Numbered from the stretch's first letter, positions 1 to 8,567 are shown. The stretch is 64,000 bases of DNA from a gamma proteobacterium HdN1 (GCA_000198515.1 FP929140.1:2268527-2332526), one strand, 5' to 3'. Numbers and translations are program-made. The notes: a model not told the origin generated them from the sequence alone.

Positions 1-1140
1 TGCACGACTGCTGCGGTCGCCCATGTGTCGCGGTTTGCGAAACTCCTTTTCTTGAGCGTCGTCGAATGCCGCCGCCCAATCGTCAATGGTTTTTTTCCAA
101 TTCGACAACGGCCCCGACCGGCACTCACGTTCAAGCAAAAATTCCAAATACTCAACGACGAGCGGTTCGAGGTTTTCGGCGTCGTATTTAATCTGCTCGA
201 TACCCGGCCGCACGCCGAGCGCGTTACGGCACGCTGCAATGACGTTCACGTAGCGCCAGACAAACTCACGGAAGGCTTGTGAGGCACCATCCCCCGGCAT
301 CTGGCCTGCAATGCGTGAGGCCACCTCCGTGATCCTAGTAAACTGGCCTACCGGATTGTAACGTGCAGAAACTTCCGGATAGCCCAGATGAAAGATATAA
401 AGCTGCTCCAGTCTACCGGCACGCTTCGCTTCTCGGTACACCCGTTTCATCAGCTCGGCGTCGCCCTTCGGATCAAAGACGATGACTACGTCGCCCCGTG
501 CAATATCCTGCGCGATCAGCATTTCAGCAAAGCGGGTTTTGCCGACACGGGTCGTTCCAAGCACAAGCAAATGACCTACGCGCTCGGACAGTTTCATGTA
601 CACATCACGTTCGCGTTCTAGCAGGCCCACGCCGTGAATGGCGGGATAGCCTCCTACATCCGCAATCGGCGCGACGGGGTTCCAGCGCGACGAGCTCCGC
701 GTCAGACGGCTCACCGACCTCATGACGTTACTGTACTCCGCACGTCCATCAATCCAGCGCGCCAGTTGGTAGAATTTTCCGGGTTTAATATAGCGCTCGG
801 CACCGGGCTGCTCGCATTCGTGCATTCGCTGCGTGTGTTTGGGTTCCCACTCAAATCCCTTGCCGATAAACAACCGCTCCTTGCTGACGCGCAATTGATC
901 GAATGCGAGCGAATAGTGCGGCAGCTTTTTTAGGCCCTTTTGGTATTTAAATACTCGCCACGCAGACCGAAATCGTAACGCCGCGAGCGCGAGCAAGCCA
1001 CTTCCTGTTGCCGCAGCCACCGTAGGTGTCATCATCAATTCATAAGGCGCAGCCATCATTAAACCCGCAACAGCGCTGTATGCAATCGCTGAAGCAAATT
1101 CAATGGGCGGCCTCAACAACCCTTCAATTCGTGAGCTCAC
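1..1140 (-). CDS. traD: ICE conjugative coupling ATPase TraD, partial (N-terminal part)
   Basis: The frame stays open to the window edge, so the C-terminus is missing. A GTG start at 1140 lies 5 nt after GGAGG (1146-1150); GTG 1143 is an alternative. The N-terminus has two hydrophobic stretches (about residues 17-50), then a soluble part with Walker A GTTRVGKTR and Walker B VIVFDPKGD. This is the layout of the TraD/VirD4-type coupling proteins of SXT/PFGI-1-class ICEs (TIGR03743-like). Family knowledge: it docks the relaxase-DNA complex onto the type IV secretion channel at the inner membrane and powers transfer. It is the last visible gene of a leftward operon, 21 nt after the PFL_4695-like gene. 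Confidence 0.88.
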   Translation of the reverse strand, partial: MSSRIEGLLRPPIEFASAIAYSAVAGLMMAAPYELMMTPTVAAATGSGLLALAALRFRSAWRVFKYQKGLKKLPHYSLAFDQLRVSKERLFIGKGFEWEPKHTQRMHECEQPGAERYIKPGKFYQLARWIDGRAEYSNVMRSVSRLTRSSSRWNPVAPIADVGGYPAIHGVGLLERERDVYMKLSERVGHLLVLGTTRVGKTRFAEMLIAQDIARGDVVIVFDPKGDAELMKRVYREAKRAGRLEQLYIFHLGYPEVSARYNPVGQFTRITEVASRIAGQMPGDGASQAFREFVWRYVNVIAACRNALGVRPGIEQIKYDAENLEPLVVEYLEFLLERECRSGPLSNWKKTIDDWAAAFDDAQEKEFRKPRHMGDRSSRA

Positions 1141-1161
1141 CACAGCCTCCGTTATAATCGT

Positions 1162-1734
1162 TTATTGTTCGATGGAACGACTGGTGATCAGTACGGGGTA
1201 CGATGAAACACCAAATACTCTGGGAATCGCCTCACCGCTCTGCGCTAGCATCTTCAGCCCCGCACCTGCCTCTGCGATGGCCTGCATGTCCTCGGCGCTA
1301 TCCGCCTGCACCACCCAGCCCATGGCCCCGATGCGCGTCAAGGTTTCGCGCCACGCTCGCAGCCATTGCAGCGAGTGTTGATCGGCCCCGACGACAAAAA
1401 TCGGCATGAGCAAATTGGTGTAATACGCATCTTGGGTCTTGATCGGTGCTGGGCTCATTGAGGGCGTGCGGATCGGCAGGCGAATCATCTGCCCTCCGTG
1501 CTCACGAATCCGTTCTAGCAATTGCTGCTGCAATCGTTGCTTTGCCGCCGGATCCTCAGGGACCTGAAACCGCTTTTGTGGATCTAACACATGCGTATAC
1601 CGAGTGATCGGCTCAGAAAATGCCGCCCCTGCATCAAAAACCACGGACGGTGCCGCCAGTACGGACGGTGCCGCAACCAAAGCGAGTGCTGCGCACGCGA
1701 GCACCTGCATATAACGCTGAAAATTGGCTTTCAT
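1162..1734 (-). CDS. ICE protein, PFL_4695 family (TIGR03765-like)
   Basis: A 190-residue secreted protein. A Sec signal peptide covers about residues 1-28 (hydrophobic core VLACAALALVAAPSVLA, then AAP). The mature part has the conserved look of integrating-conjugative-element PFL_4695 proteins, including the segment YYTNLLMPIFVVGAD and the C-terminal GVSSYPVLITSR. The biochemical role is unknown. It always sits in the transfer module next to traD and the lytic transglycosylase, as here, and probably acts in the periplasm in assembly of the transfer apparatus. It abuts the transglycosylase stop codon, consistent with one operon. The assignment rests on recognition of the family by eye and on context. 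Confidence 0.8.
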   Translation of the reverse strand: MKANFQRYMQVLACAALALVAAPSVLAAPSVVFDAGAAFSEPITRYTHVLDPQKRFQVPEDPAAKQRLQQQLLERIREHGGQMIRLPIRTPSMSPAPIKTQDAYYTNLLMPIFVVGADQHSLQWLRAWRETLTRIGAMGWVVQADSAEDMQAIAEAGAGLKMLAQSGEAIPRVFGVSSYPVLITSRSIEQ

Positions 1735-2274
1735 CTAAATTCTCCCAGAACGGATGCGATCGAGTGAGGCATACACAAGTTTCCGGTAATGGCGTTGGCG
1801 ATCCATTGGGCCCGCTTCACCCGTGTGATACATACCGATCGCATTTTCAACACCTCGCCGTTTGATCAGGTAACGTAGATATGCGGCCCCAGCTTGCAGA
1901 TTGGTCAGCGGGTCAATGGCCTCATCCACACTGCGAAACCGATGGCCGTGATGACGCCACGAAATTTGCATCAAGCCCACATCAAATTTTCGATTACCGC
2001 GCCGCAACAACCCAGTGAGAAAGGCGGACATCTCCGTACGTGACGCAAAAAAATACGGTTTTCCCTCCACATTGGCCGTCCACGGCCAAGGCCGCACGAG
2101 GCCGCTTACGGTATGTCGAGACTCGGTCAGTGCAATGGCATACAGCACCTCCGGCGGCACACCGTACTGGCTCGCGACTGCCTGATACGCTGCGGGCACA
2201 CCCGCATCTGCATAGGCACTGACGGTGAGCAATAGAGCCCCGATAAAGCGTCTCAATCCGCTTGCAGTGCTCAC
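1735..2274 (-). CDS. ICE lytic transglycosylase (SLT fold)
   Basis: A 179-residue exported murein transglycosylase. An N-terminal hydrophobic segment serves as signal. The SLT motifs follow in order: YAIALTESRH with the catalytic Glu, then DVGLMQISWRHHG, then NLQAGAAYLRYLI. Family knowledge: such specialised transglycosylases open the peptidoglycan locally so that the conjugation machine can span the wall. The GTG start (2274) overlaps the stop of the upstream gene by 4 nt (GTGA), indicating translational coupling within the transfer operon. It is much shorter than housekeeping Slt70, as expected for conjugation-dedicated enzymes. Confidence 0.87.
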   Translation of the reverse strand: MSTASGLRRFIGALLLTVSAYADAGVPAAYQAVASQYGVPPEVLYAIALTESRHTVSGLVRPWPWTANVEGKPYFFASRTEMSAFLTGLLRRGNRKFDVGLMQISWRHHGHRFRSVDEAIDPLTNLQAGAAYLRYLIKRRGVENAIGMYHTGEAGPMDRQRHYRKLVYASLDRIRSGRI

Positions 2275-3098
2275 TTCACGTCGATCTCGTAGAGGCCACC
2301 GCCGCGCACGACAAATGTCGTGCCCGGTTCAGCGTTGTACTGAGTCGCCTGTCCCTCATCGCGTGACAGGGTAACCCCGGCATTTTTTAGCTGATTCATA
2401 TCTAGCTTCGCTGCATCCAACCAGCGCTTTAGTAGGTGCCCATCCACACCGATGAAATACACCTCCAGCGGTGCGTATGGATAGCGTTCTACGAGCGTTC
2501 GAATTTTTTTGCCGCACGCATCCTCGCAGCCTGCCGCAGCAAACAAAACGATCTGATCACCTAATTTCGGCGTATGGTCAGCCTGCGAACCATCGCTTGT
2601 ATCGCCAAGAGCAGCGGACACTGGGTCAGCCTCTCCTGGCAATCGAATGCCACGCGCCCGCAATAGGTCGAAGTCGATTATTTTTTCATTAGGATGCATC
2701 CGTTGCATCGCTGTTTCGTACGCGCGTTGAACAGCCAGCAGGCGCCCCGCTTTGTCGTACTCGAACTGCACCATCGCTTCCGCATAGCGATTACGCTCCT
2801 CCTCATCCCTCGCATACATCGCCAGCACCATCGGTGGCGGCATACGCTCCGCGTAGTAGCGTGCACGCCCCTGCATCAGAGCTAAATAACGTGACCACTC
2901 ATCCGCGCTCAGCGACCATTCCTGCATCGCCGTTTCTACAGGAATACTGCTCCAAAACGCGACGGAATCACTCGTAGCAGCGCGCGCCTGAACCATCGCG
3001 CTGCGCGATAGGTCGCTGGCAAATGCTCCTGACGCACCATAACAACAGAGCATCACCGCCAAAGACGTGGGGCAGAGGCCCTTCTTATTAATACGCAT
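2271..3098 (-). CDS. ICE protein, TIGR03759-like
   Basis: A secreted protein of about 275 residues counted from ATG 3098 (MRINKKGL), which is preceded by GAGAGGGG. A longer reading from 3170 would put 24 polar residues in front of the signal peptide and is less likely. After the signal (about residues 8-28) comes a helical, charged region. The C-terminal half reads QIVLFAAAGCEDACGKKIRTLVERYPYAPLEVYFIG and has a CxxxC pair (GCEDACG) reminiscent of thioredoxin-like folds. The order, just upstream of the transglycosylase, PFL_4695 and traD genes, is that of TIGR03759 proteins in PFGI-1-type ICEs. Function is unknown; a periplasmic role in disulfide or pilus assembly is inference only. Confidence 0.75.
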   Translation of the reverse strand: MRINKKGLCPTSLAVMLCCYGASGAFASDLSRSAMVQARAATSDSVAFWSSIPVETAMQEWSLSADEWSRYLALMQGRARYYAERMPPPMVLAMYARDEEERNRYAEAMVQFEYDKAGRLLAVQRAYETAMQRMHPNEKIIDFDLLRARGIRLPGEADPVSAALGDTSDGSQADHTPKLGDQIVLFAAAGCEDACGKKIRTLVERYPYAPLEVYFIGVDGHLLKRWLDAAKLDMNQLKNAGVTLSRDEGQATQYNAEPGTTFVVRGGGLYEIDVK

Positions 3099-3357
3099 CC
3101 TTGTGCCCCTCTCCATCCGACAAAGTGCGGATACGCGCTGGTAAAATCGTGGCAGGCACATGGCAAGCATATTCAGACGCCTGCCACGCTACAGACAAGT
3201 CGCGCATCCGTACATCGCATTCCAGCGCTTGCACGTGAGTTGCTGGCTGCACCTGAGTTGCTGGTTGCACCATCGACGCGCAGTCCCCAGCAAATAAAAA
3301 ACCACACCCTAGCACTGGCAGCCCGAATCGACTCCTCACCTTCGTTCGTAGCGCCAT
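3088..3357 (-). CDS. Small exported protein of the ICE transfer operon
   Basis: An 89-residue protein with a basic start (MALRTKVRSRFGLP) and a hydrophobic stretch VLGCGFLFAGDC that could be a signal or lipoprotein signal; no ideal lipobox is seen. Cysteines recur along the chain. It begins right after the stop of the coiled-coil gene and overlaps the start of the TIGR03759-like gene by 11 nt, so it is embedded in the operon and probably translated. I do not recognise a family. Small, poorly conserved proteins are common at this position of PFGI-1-like transfer modules. Confidence 0.55.
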   Translation of the reverse strand: MALRTKVRSRFGLPVLGCGFLFAGDCASMVQPATQVQPATHVQALECDVRMRDLSVAWQASEYACHVPATILPARIRTLSDGEGHKDAY

Positions 3358-3358
3358 C

Positions 3359-4273
3359 TCAACGTCCCTTTGTCAGCGTGGATTGCACACCTGCCGAATT
3401 TTCGACGGTAATTCCAAATCCATCCGCGTTAATGTCCATGAGTCGCCACCCAGCGAGTGATTCGCCTTTTGCAAGGACGTAGGCTTGCGCGGCATAGACC
3501 ACGTTTGCCAACCGCTCTCGTCCCCACTGCGTAACGCCGGTGTAGGCAAAAGGAGGTTGGATCGTGGCCGCACGCACTTTCTGCTGTTGTGTCGCGCGTA
3601 TACGCGCTTGTGCTTGTTTCGCTTCTTGCGCCAATCGTTGTTGGTTGCGAATCCTCTCCTGACGTGCGTTTTCGGTGTTGATGTCGATTACAGCGGTACG
3701 CAATTCGCCTAACTCCGACGCTAAATTGGCGGTGGTTTCGGACTGTTTTTGAGATTTGTTTTGCAACGTAGCCAATTCGTCTTTTATAACGGTAAGCCGG
3801 TCGTGCTGTGTTTTTATGCTTGATGCAAGGTCGGCCATCTGTTGGCGAACCTCCGCGATTGAGCTGGACAGCTCCGCAACACTAACGCTCGACGTTGGCT
3901 GCGGCACCGTCGTGGTTTTTTGCATTTGAGCTGGGGTTGGGGCTGAAGGGCTGGCCGCCAAACGCGGGGAGGCTGAAAGGGAAGAAAGGGGGGCACGTTT
4001 ACCCAAGTCGGATTCTGACGTCATCACTTCCACTTCGTGGGTGACCGCCGCGCGGCTTTCGATTTTTTCTGGCGTAGTTGCCGATCGTAAAACCATCGCC
4101 AGCACCACGACAAATGCAACCAGCGCTACCGCGAGATAGGCGAGCCAGCGCCCCGCACGCCTCAATAGCGACGGTTCGGCAACCGCCTCCTCTTGTATCA
4201 GCGCATCGTCGTCAACGGGCCCTAAATCCAAGCCAAGGTCGAATTGAGGCGCTTTTTCTGCATCGGCCGTCAT
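3359..4273 (-). CDS. ICE membrane protein with one TM segment and a coiled coil
   Basis: A 304-residue protein. The acidic cytoplasmic N-terminus (about 1-42) is followed by one membrane helix (about 45-65, WLAYLAVALVAFVVVLAMVL). Next come a Ser/Pro/Thr-rich linker, a long coiled coil (about 135-240, many Q, E, L and A residues) and a C-terminal globular part with RLANVVYAAQAYVLAKGESL. This bitopic layout resembles PilP/TraP-like or VirB10-like scaffold parts of conjugation machines, but I cannot assign a named family. Its start overlaps the pilL stop (ATGA), so the two are coupled. Confidence 0.68.
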   Translation of the reverse strand: MTADAEKAPQFDLGLDLGPVDDDALIQEEAVAEPSLLRRAGRWLAYLAVALVAFVVVLAMVLRSATTPEKIESRAAVTHEVEVMTSESDLGKRAPLSSLSASPRLAASPSAPTPAQMQKTTTVPQPTSSVSVAELSSSIAEVRQQMADLASSIKTQHDRLTVIKDELATLQNKSQKQSETTANLASELGELRTAVIDINTENARQERIRNQQRLAQEAKQAQARIRATQQQKVRAATIQPPFAYTGVTQWGRERLANVVYAAQAYVLAKGESLAGWRLMDINADGFGITVENSAGVQSTLTKGR

Positions 4274-4764
4274 ACGCCCTTCGCCTCCGCCGCCTGTTGT
4301 TGCGCCGGTCGGCGCTCACGCAGATCGAAGCTGATCAACCGATTCACGGGATCCTCGACCAGCACCCACGCTTCGCCTGCTAGTGTCTGTAATGCAGTGC
4401 GCAGACGTATCTGATGCAGCTTTCGGTGTACCATGGGCAGCGGTAAGTCCAACAAAATGGGCAAATCTGGGTCAGCAACCGCACCAAACGCGAGCCTATA
4501 ACCCGATCGTTCCAACAGTTGGTGAATGGCATCTCCAACCGTCGTAATTTGCGCCGGAAAATCGTGCTGTATCACCACCGACAGTAGATCAGTCTGATCA
4601 GCCGTCGCCGTAGGCGAAATCAGGGCGTACCCCACCGAAATATCGTCAGCATGCGCGGCGGTCACGCTCGTGATAAAAATAGCCCCACCTAGTAGGCCGC
4701 CCAGCGGTCGTAAAATCTGCACAAAACATCCTCCATGTCGGTTAGGTGCCACAGTACGCATCAC
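4270..4764 (-). CDS. pilL: PilL N-terminal domain protein (TIGR03748-like)
   Basis: A 164-residue exported protein. The signal segment is about residues 18-38 (LGGLLGGAIFITSVTAAHA). The conserved core reads GYALISPTATADQTDLLSVV, then QITTVGDAIHQLLERSGYRLA, then LPLPMVHRKLHQIRLRTALQ. This is the hallmark of the conjugative-transfer-region PilL N-domain, which resembles secretin or TcpQ-like N-domains. Start GTG 4764 or ATG 4761 follows CGGGG. It is the first gene of the leftward transfer operon, and its promoter must lie in 4765-5100. Family knowledge links it to the type IV pilus used by these ICEs for mating-pair contact in the periplasm. Confidence 0.82.
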   Translation of the reverse strand: MMRTVAPNRHGGCFVQILRPLGGLLGGAIFITSVTAAHADDISVGYALISPTATADQTDLLSVVIQHDFPAQITTVGDAIHQLLERSGYRLAFGAVADPDLPILLDLPLPMVHRKLHQIRLRTALQTLAGEAWVLVEDPVNRLISFDLRERRPAQQQAAEAKGV

Positions 4765-5141
4765 GTTTATCCCCGTCGCGCGAATTGCTCAAATAGACAC
4801 ACCGAGCGTTTCAGCACACCCAAAACGGCAAAAAGGGGAACAGGGGTAAGGGCGCCAATCCAAAAAGGGCCCCCCCCTAAATCGGCGGGGGGTGAAAAAG
4901 GGCTTAAGGGGTAAAGGCTGAGAATGGAAAAAGGACGGCAAGGGGAAACGGTGTAAAGAAAAGGGCAGGCCGACGCTGCAACACACATATACATTTGCAT
5001 ACAAAAATGTGGCGCATCATTCCCACAACACAAGATGCCCATTTTTTTGATCTGTCGTTACAATGTAGCAATTTGAACGACAGATCATACTCACATCACT
5101 ACAGTGGCCACTAAAATATGCACCATTATTGGAATGCCACA
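4765..5141. promoter_or_regulatory. Divergent ICE intergenic region with purine-rich tract and palindromes
   Basis: About 375 nt without a credible gene separate the pilL operon (left) from the relaxase operon (right). From 4826 to 4965 the + strand is strongly purine-rich, with repeated AAAGGGG-like blocks and a C7 run near 4870. An 11-bp inverted repeat sits at 5049-5086 and a perfect 10-bp palindrome AGTGGCCACT at 5103-5112. The region must hold both divergent promoters. Because it lies next to the MobH relaxase gene it is also a candidate oriT (inference). Confidence 0.5.
5049..5086. promoter_or_regulatory. 11-bp inverted repeat, likely operator or oriT-like element
   Basis: GATCTGTCGTT (5049-5059) and AACGACAGATC (5076-5086) are perfect inverted copies around a 16-nt A+T-rich spacer. 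Neither strand has a T-run after the stem, so it is not an intrinsic terminator. The place between two divergent transfer operons fits a dimeric repressor site or a relaxosome recognition site. Confidence 0.5.
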
Positions 5142-5525
5142 ATGATTGAAAGCGAACTCCAGCGCCTCGGAGCCCTGAACTGCCTACCGCTCATCCAGCA
5201 CATCACCCGCAATTTCATCGGATTTCCGAGCGATGGAGAGCAATGCGACCCAGCCTATCAGTTGTTGATGCATTTGCAGAAAATGCGCTCCCCCATCACG
5301 GCTCGTGAAATTTACAAAATCATCAGTACGCTGGATGCGTTTTCGTGGCGGGGCTACATCATCTCGCCCGACAAAACCCCTGTCTACTGGAACCCCCTCG
5401 AAACGCCATGGGTGAGCTTTTATCCGGGGCGAACCAAAACAATCACGCAAACCGAGTGGGAGTATCCACCCCCCGATATCATCTTCCACTATTGCGAATG
5501 CTTTGAAACTGCGCTCACACCATGA
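5142..5525 (+). CDS. Unknown protein coupled to the relaxase gene
   Basis: About 127 residues from ATG 5142, which has GGAA about 8 nt upstream; ATG 5118 is in frame but has no ribosome site and sits against a palindrome. No signal or membrane segment is seen. The protein is mixed helical then Trp/Tyr/Pro-rich (WRGYIISPDKTPVYWNPL, then EWEYPPPDIIFHYCECFE). Its stop overlaps the relaxase start (ATGA, 5522-5525), so the two are translationally coupled. This suggests an accessory relaxosome or regulatory role, but the function is unknown and I recognise no domain. Confidence 0.62.
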   Translation: MIESELQRLGALNCLPLIQHITRNFIGFPSDGEQCDPAYQLLMHLQKMRSPITAREIYKIISTLDAFSWRGYIISPDKTPVYWNPLETPWVSFYPGRTKTITQTEWEYPPPDIIFHYCECFETALTP

Positions 5526-7372
5526 GGCGGTGGTTTCAGCGTTCCGCCACGCCAGCGGTGCCGGCAGTAGAGGTAGTACGCCCCCCACCAAATGCGAACA
5601 ACGAGCTACAGATCGTCGCAGCCAATGAACTGGTGCAGCATATTGCACTGGAACCGCTCCTGTGCAGCATACGCAGACTGGTCGCACTCCCGACCGAGCA
5701 CTGGAATGCGCTGTATCAGCCTGTACTCAACCACTTCTTAGAGGCATGCCAACTCGCACCCGCATCCATGGCGCACCATCATGCCGGGCCTGGAGGTCTT
5801 GCCGCCCACACACTCGAATCGGTAGAAATTGCGCTACAGCTACGGAAACCGCTAATCCTGCCCCAACGTGCCGACCCAGACACCAGCGCCCGACAAGAGC
5901 ACATCTGGACATACGCAATTTTTCTGGCGGTATTGCTGCACGACGTCGGAAAACTCAACACCACGACTCGCATTCGCCTTGGTGACGGCCAATACCTCAC
6001 ACCCTATACCCGGCTGGCACCGCTGATTGGAAAACGCTATACCGTCGAATTTGAGTCCGCGAGCTATAAACTCCACACTCGCATCGCCGCAGCCTATCTG
6101 CACCTCGTGCCAAAAACGGGGATGGAATGGCTCAGTAAATTCCCTGAAATCCTGTCAAATGTGTGCGCCCACCTATACGGCGACCCATTTGAAGCTGGCA
6201 TCATTGGAGAGCTGGCCCAGAAATCAGACGGCATCAGCGTAGCTCGCAATCTGAAAAACGGCGGGGACAGGATTCGATTCCACGGCGCCCCGACCATTCC
6301 CCTGATCGACCGCCTGATCATCGGCCTGCGGCAGATGCTCGAATACAACGAACTCAAACTCAACAGCAACGGTGCGGATGGATGGTGTGATGAGCATTAT
6401 ATCTGGTTGGTGTGTGGAACCGTCGCAAAAAAACTAATTGAGCACCTGCAACAGTCAGGAATGACAAACATTCCCACGGATAATAACCGGATTTTCGACA
6501 CCCTGCAGGAACATGGTTTTATCGTGCCCGCACCCAACGGAAAAGCCATTTGGCATACCCACATCGCAGGCCCCAATGGATCGTTTCATTTTAATTTAAC
6601 CATGCTCAAGTTTGAGATTTCACGACTCATCCCATCCCGTCGTCGCCCCGCACCGTTCACCGGCACAATTGAGGATATTGATTCGGCGATCGAAACCGAA
6701 ACCACCCCAAAAACACCTGCACCAGAGGTTCACACAACGACAACCACTGCACCAGAGCCTTTATTACCATCAGCATTACCAGTTGCACCAGTTGCACCCG
6801 CCATTACTACGACACCCCCCGTTGAACAAGCACAGCCCAGCAACCTAAAAACGGCCTCTACAGCCACCGAAACGGCTGGAACGCGGGCCAAAGCCTCGCT
6901 CAGCTTTGACGACATTCGCCCACGTCACATCGACGACGATATTGGGCAAAAATTCATGGATTGGCTGGCGCGGCGCCTGCGTGCCGCCACGATCCCGATC
7001 AACCAAAAGGACGCACCTATCCACACCGTCCCCGAAGGCGTGCTGGTCGTATCGCCCCGGGTTTTTCGGGAGTTTATAGATTTTTTTGGCCTGCGCCACC
7101 GCGAAAATGGGACGGAAATTCCAATCGACGACGCAATTAAGCATGTGCAGAAAAAACTCGAAAAGCTACGCCAGAATATCCGGAGCTCATCGGGTATGAA
7201 CGTACACACCTATACAATTAACGGCGCAAATCGAACATCAAAAGTCAGCGGTTTTTTGTTCGACACGAGTCTATTGTTCGGACATGTCACAGTGCCACCA
7301 CCAAATCCACTATTGCAACGACACGCAAAGACGGGAAATTGGCCCAAAAAAAGCAGCGTTGCGGGGCAATAA
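5522..7372 (+). CDS. traI: MobH-family relaxase (TraI_2 HD domain, TraI_2_C)
   Basis: A 616-residue relaxase of the MobH class found in SXT and PFGI-1-type ICEs. The N-terminal TraI_2 domain carries HD-hydrolase metal motifs: HHHAGPGGLAAHT (about 85-97) and HDVGK (140-144). Residues about 360-470 form a Pro/Thr-rich linker. The C-terminal TraI_2_C region (about 470-575) contains FMDWLARRL and VPEGVLVVSPRVFREF. Family knowledge: it nicks oriT and pilots the strand to TraD. It overlaps the preceding unknown gene by 4 nt and is followed 41 nt later by the recombinase. Length and motifs look intact. Confidence 0.9.
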   Translation: MRRWFQRSATPAVPAVEVVRPPPNANNELQIVAANELVQHIALEPLLCSIRRLVALPTEHWNALYQPVLNHFLEACQLAPASMAHHHAGPGGLAAHTLESVEIALQLRKPLILPQRADPDTSARQEHIWTYAIFLAVLLHDVGKLNTTTRIRLGDGQYLTPYTRLAPLIGKRYTVEFESASYKLHTRIAAAYLHLVPKTGMEWLSKFPEILSNVCAHLYGDPFEAGIIGELAQKSDGISVARNLKNGGDRIRFHGAPTIPLIDRLIIGLRQMLEYNELKLNSNGADGWCDEHYIWLVCGTVAKKLIEHLQQSGMTNIPTDNNRIFDTLQEHGFIVPAPNGKAIWHTHIAGPNGSFHFNLTMLKFEISRLIPSRRRPAPFTGTIEDIDSAIETETTPKTPAPEVHTTTTTAPEPLLPSALPVAPVAPAITTTPPVEQAQPSNLKTASTATETAGTRAKASLSFDDIRPRHIDDDIGQKFMDWLARRLRAATIPINQKDAPIHTVPEGVLVVSPRVFREFIDFFGLRHRENGTEIPIDDAIKHVQKKLEKLRQNIRSSSGMNVHTYTINGANRTSKVSGFLFDTSLLFGHVTVPPPNPLLQRHAKTGNWPKKSSVAGQ

Positions 7373-7413
7373 TACGATTTTAGCAAACACCATCAAATGG
7401 ATTGATTGGATAA

Positions 7414-8346
7414 ATGACGTTAACGGAGCTTGCGCAGCACTACATTGACCGGCACGTTTTCAATGAAATAACAGCGCAAGGCTATCGTACGGCCGCTCGC
7501 GTGCTAGAACGAACCCTCCCCAAAAAGTCAGCGTCAGACATTACAACCGATGAGCTTTTGCTGTGGCGCAAACAATTATTGGGTAAAGTGTCTGTTAACA
7601 GCTTCAACACGTACGCCCGCCACCTACGCATCATTTTTGCTCACGCAGAAAAAAACGGCCTCATAGCGTCAAACCCGATCGCGGAACTGAAGCCAATCAA
7701 GCGCCTGCAAAAGCCAAAACATGTTGCCTACGACGACATTCAACGTGTGTTGCGCCAACTGGAGAGCGGCCAACTGGTCAGAGACGGTTGGTTTTGGGCA
7801 ATTTTAGTCCGATTTTTGTTGTCAACCGGTATTCGGAGGCGTCAGCTCGTCAACTTGAAATGGGGTCATCTCGACTTTGAGCGCAAGACCATATTACTCA
7901 CCCAAGCAGGCAGCAAAAACACGCTCGAATGGCGAATTCCGATGATGGCATCAACAGCGTATGACCTGATGGTGCTCAAAGAAAGATTTGAGAACCTAGG
8001 CACTAAAATAACGTCTACAATGCAGGTTTTTAATTGTACATTACTTAGGAATCGGCGCTGGAAGCATACGGAGCTAAAGCCCCACATGGTGACCACGTTT
8101 TTTTGGCAGATTTCTAAAGCCACAAACATTAAAATCGGAGCGCACCGGCTCCGGCATACACTCGGAACGCGACTTGGCACAGCGGATGATGCAAATTTAC
8201 TCGTGATACAGCAGCTTTTAGGCCATGCATCCCTCACGAGCACACAAGTGTACGTTCACTGTTCTATCGGACAAGCCCGAAAAGTTTTAGAGCGCGACGG
8301 GTTTGAATATTTCAACAGGAACAAACAAGAGTTAGAAAATAATTGA
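7414..8346 (+). CDS. int: Tyrosine recombinase / ICE integrase
   Basis: A 310-residue phage-type integrase. A SAM-like core-binding domain (about 1-95) precedes the catalytic domain. Visible catalytic residues are R141 (STGIRRRQLVNL), H244 and R247 (AHRLRH), H271 (LLGHAS) and the nucleophile Y280 (TSTQVYVH). The set is complete, so it is probably active. It lies directly after the MobH relaxase at the edge of the element; the truncated rhs gene starts 98 nt downstream. This position fits the recombinase that excises or integrates the ICE, although a second integrase could exist at the unseen end. Confidence 0.9.
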   Translation: MTLTELAQHYIDRHVFNEITAQGYRTAARVLERTLPKKSASDITTDELLLWRKQLLGKVSVNSFNTYARHLRIIFAHAEKNGLIASNPIAELKPIKRLQKPKHVAYDDIQRVLRQLESGQLVRDGWFWAILVRFLLSTGIRRRQLVNLKWGHLDFERKTILLTQAGSKNTLEWRIPMMASTAYDLMVLKERFENLGTKITSTMQVFNCTLLRNRRWKHTELKPHMVTTFFWQISKATNIKIGAHRLRHTLGTRLGTADDANLLVIQQLLGHASLTSTQVYVHCSIGQARKVLERDGFEYFNRNKQELENN

Positions 8347-8444
8347 AAACAAACCTGTGCAAGCCTAACCTAATTCATATAAACTAAAAACAGTCGCGGC
8401 GCATCGAGGCAATTAGTGACTAATTTCCCGTGACCCGAGTTTAG
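8347..8444. other. Probable ICE end / junction with the interrupted rhs gene
   Basis: RHS-type coding similarity begins abruptly at 8445, right after an in-frame TAG (8442-8444). The preceding 98 nt after the integrase encode nothing RHS-like. They hold a small perfect palindrome, AATTAG-TGA-CTAATT (8411-8425). The attachment site is likely within or next to this stretch, but the other end of the element is outside the window, so no att repeat can be confirmed. Confidence 0.4.
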
Positions 8445-8567
8445 CATGATGCCTATCAGCAAGATATTCTCCGCGCCTTCGACGGCCTTAACCGGCTACG
8501 TACTCAAACCGAGCGTGATACCGGTGCGACCCAGCATGAATATAACGCGCAAGATCAGCTTGTAGCG

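Noticed and set aside
4826-4965. Possible G-quadruplex in the purine-rich ICE gap
   Set aside because: Runs of three or four G are present, but I could not find four runs with loops of seven or fewer nucleotides; the best set has a 14-nt loop.
4767-5042. 91-residue minus-strand reading frame in the ICE gap
   Set aside because: It is Phe/Pro/Ser-rich because of the purine-rich tract on the other strand, has no ribosome site and overlaps the promoter region.
5049-5086. Inverted repeat as an intrinsic terminator
   Set aside because: The stem is not followed by a T-run on either strand and sits at the start, not the end, of both operons.
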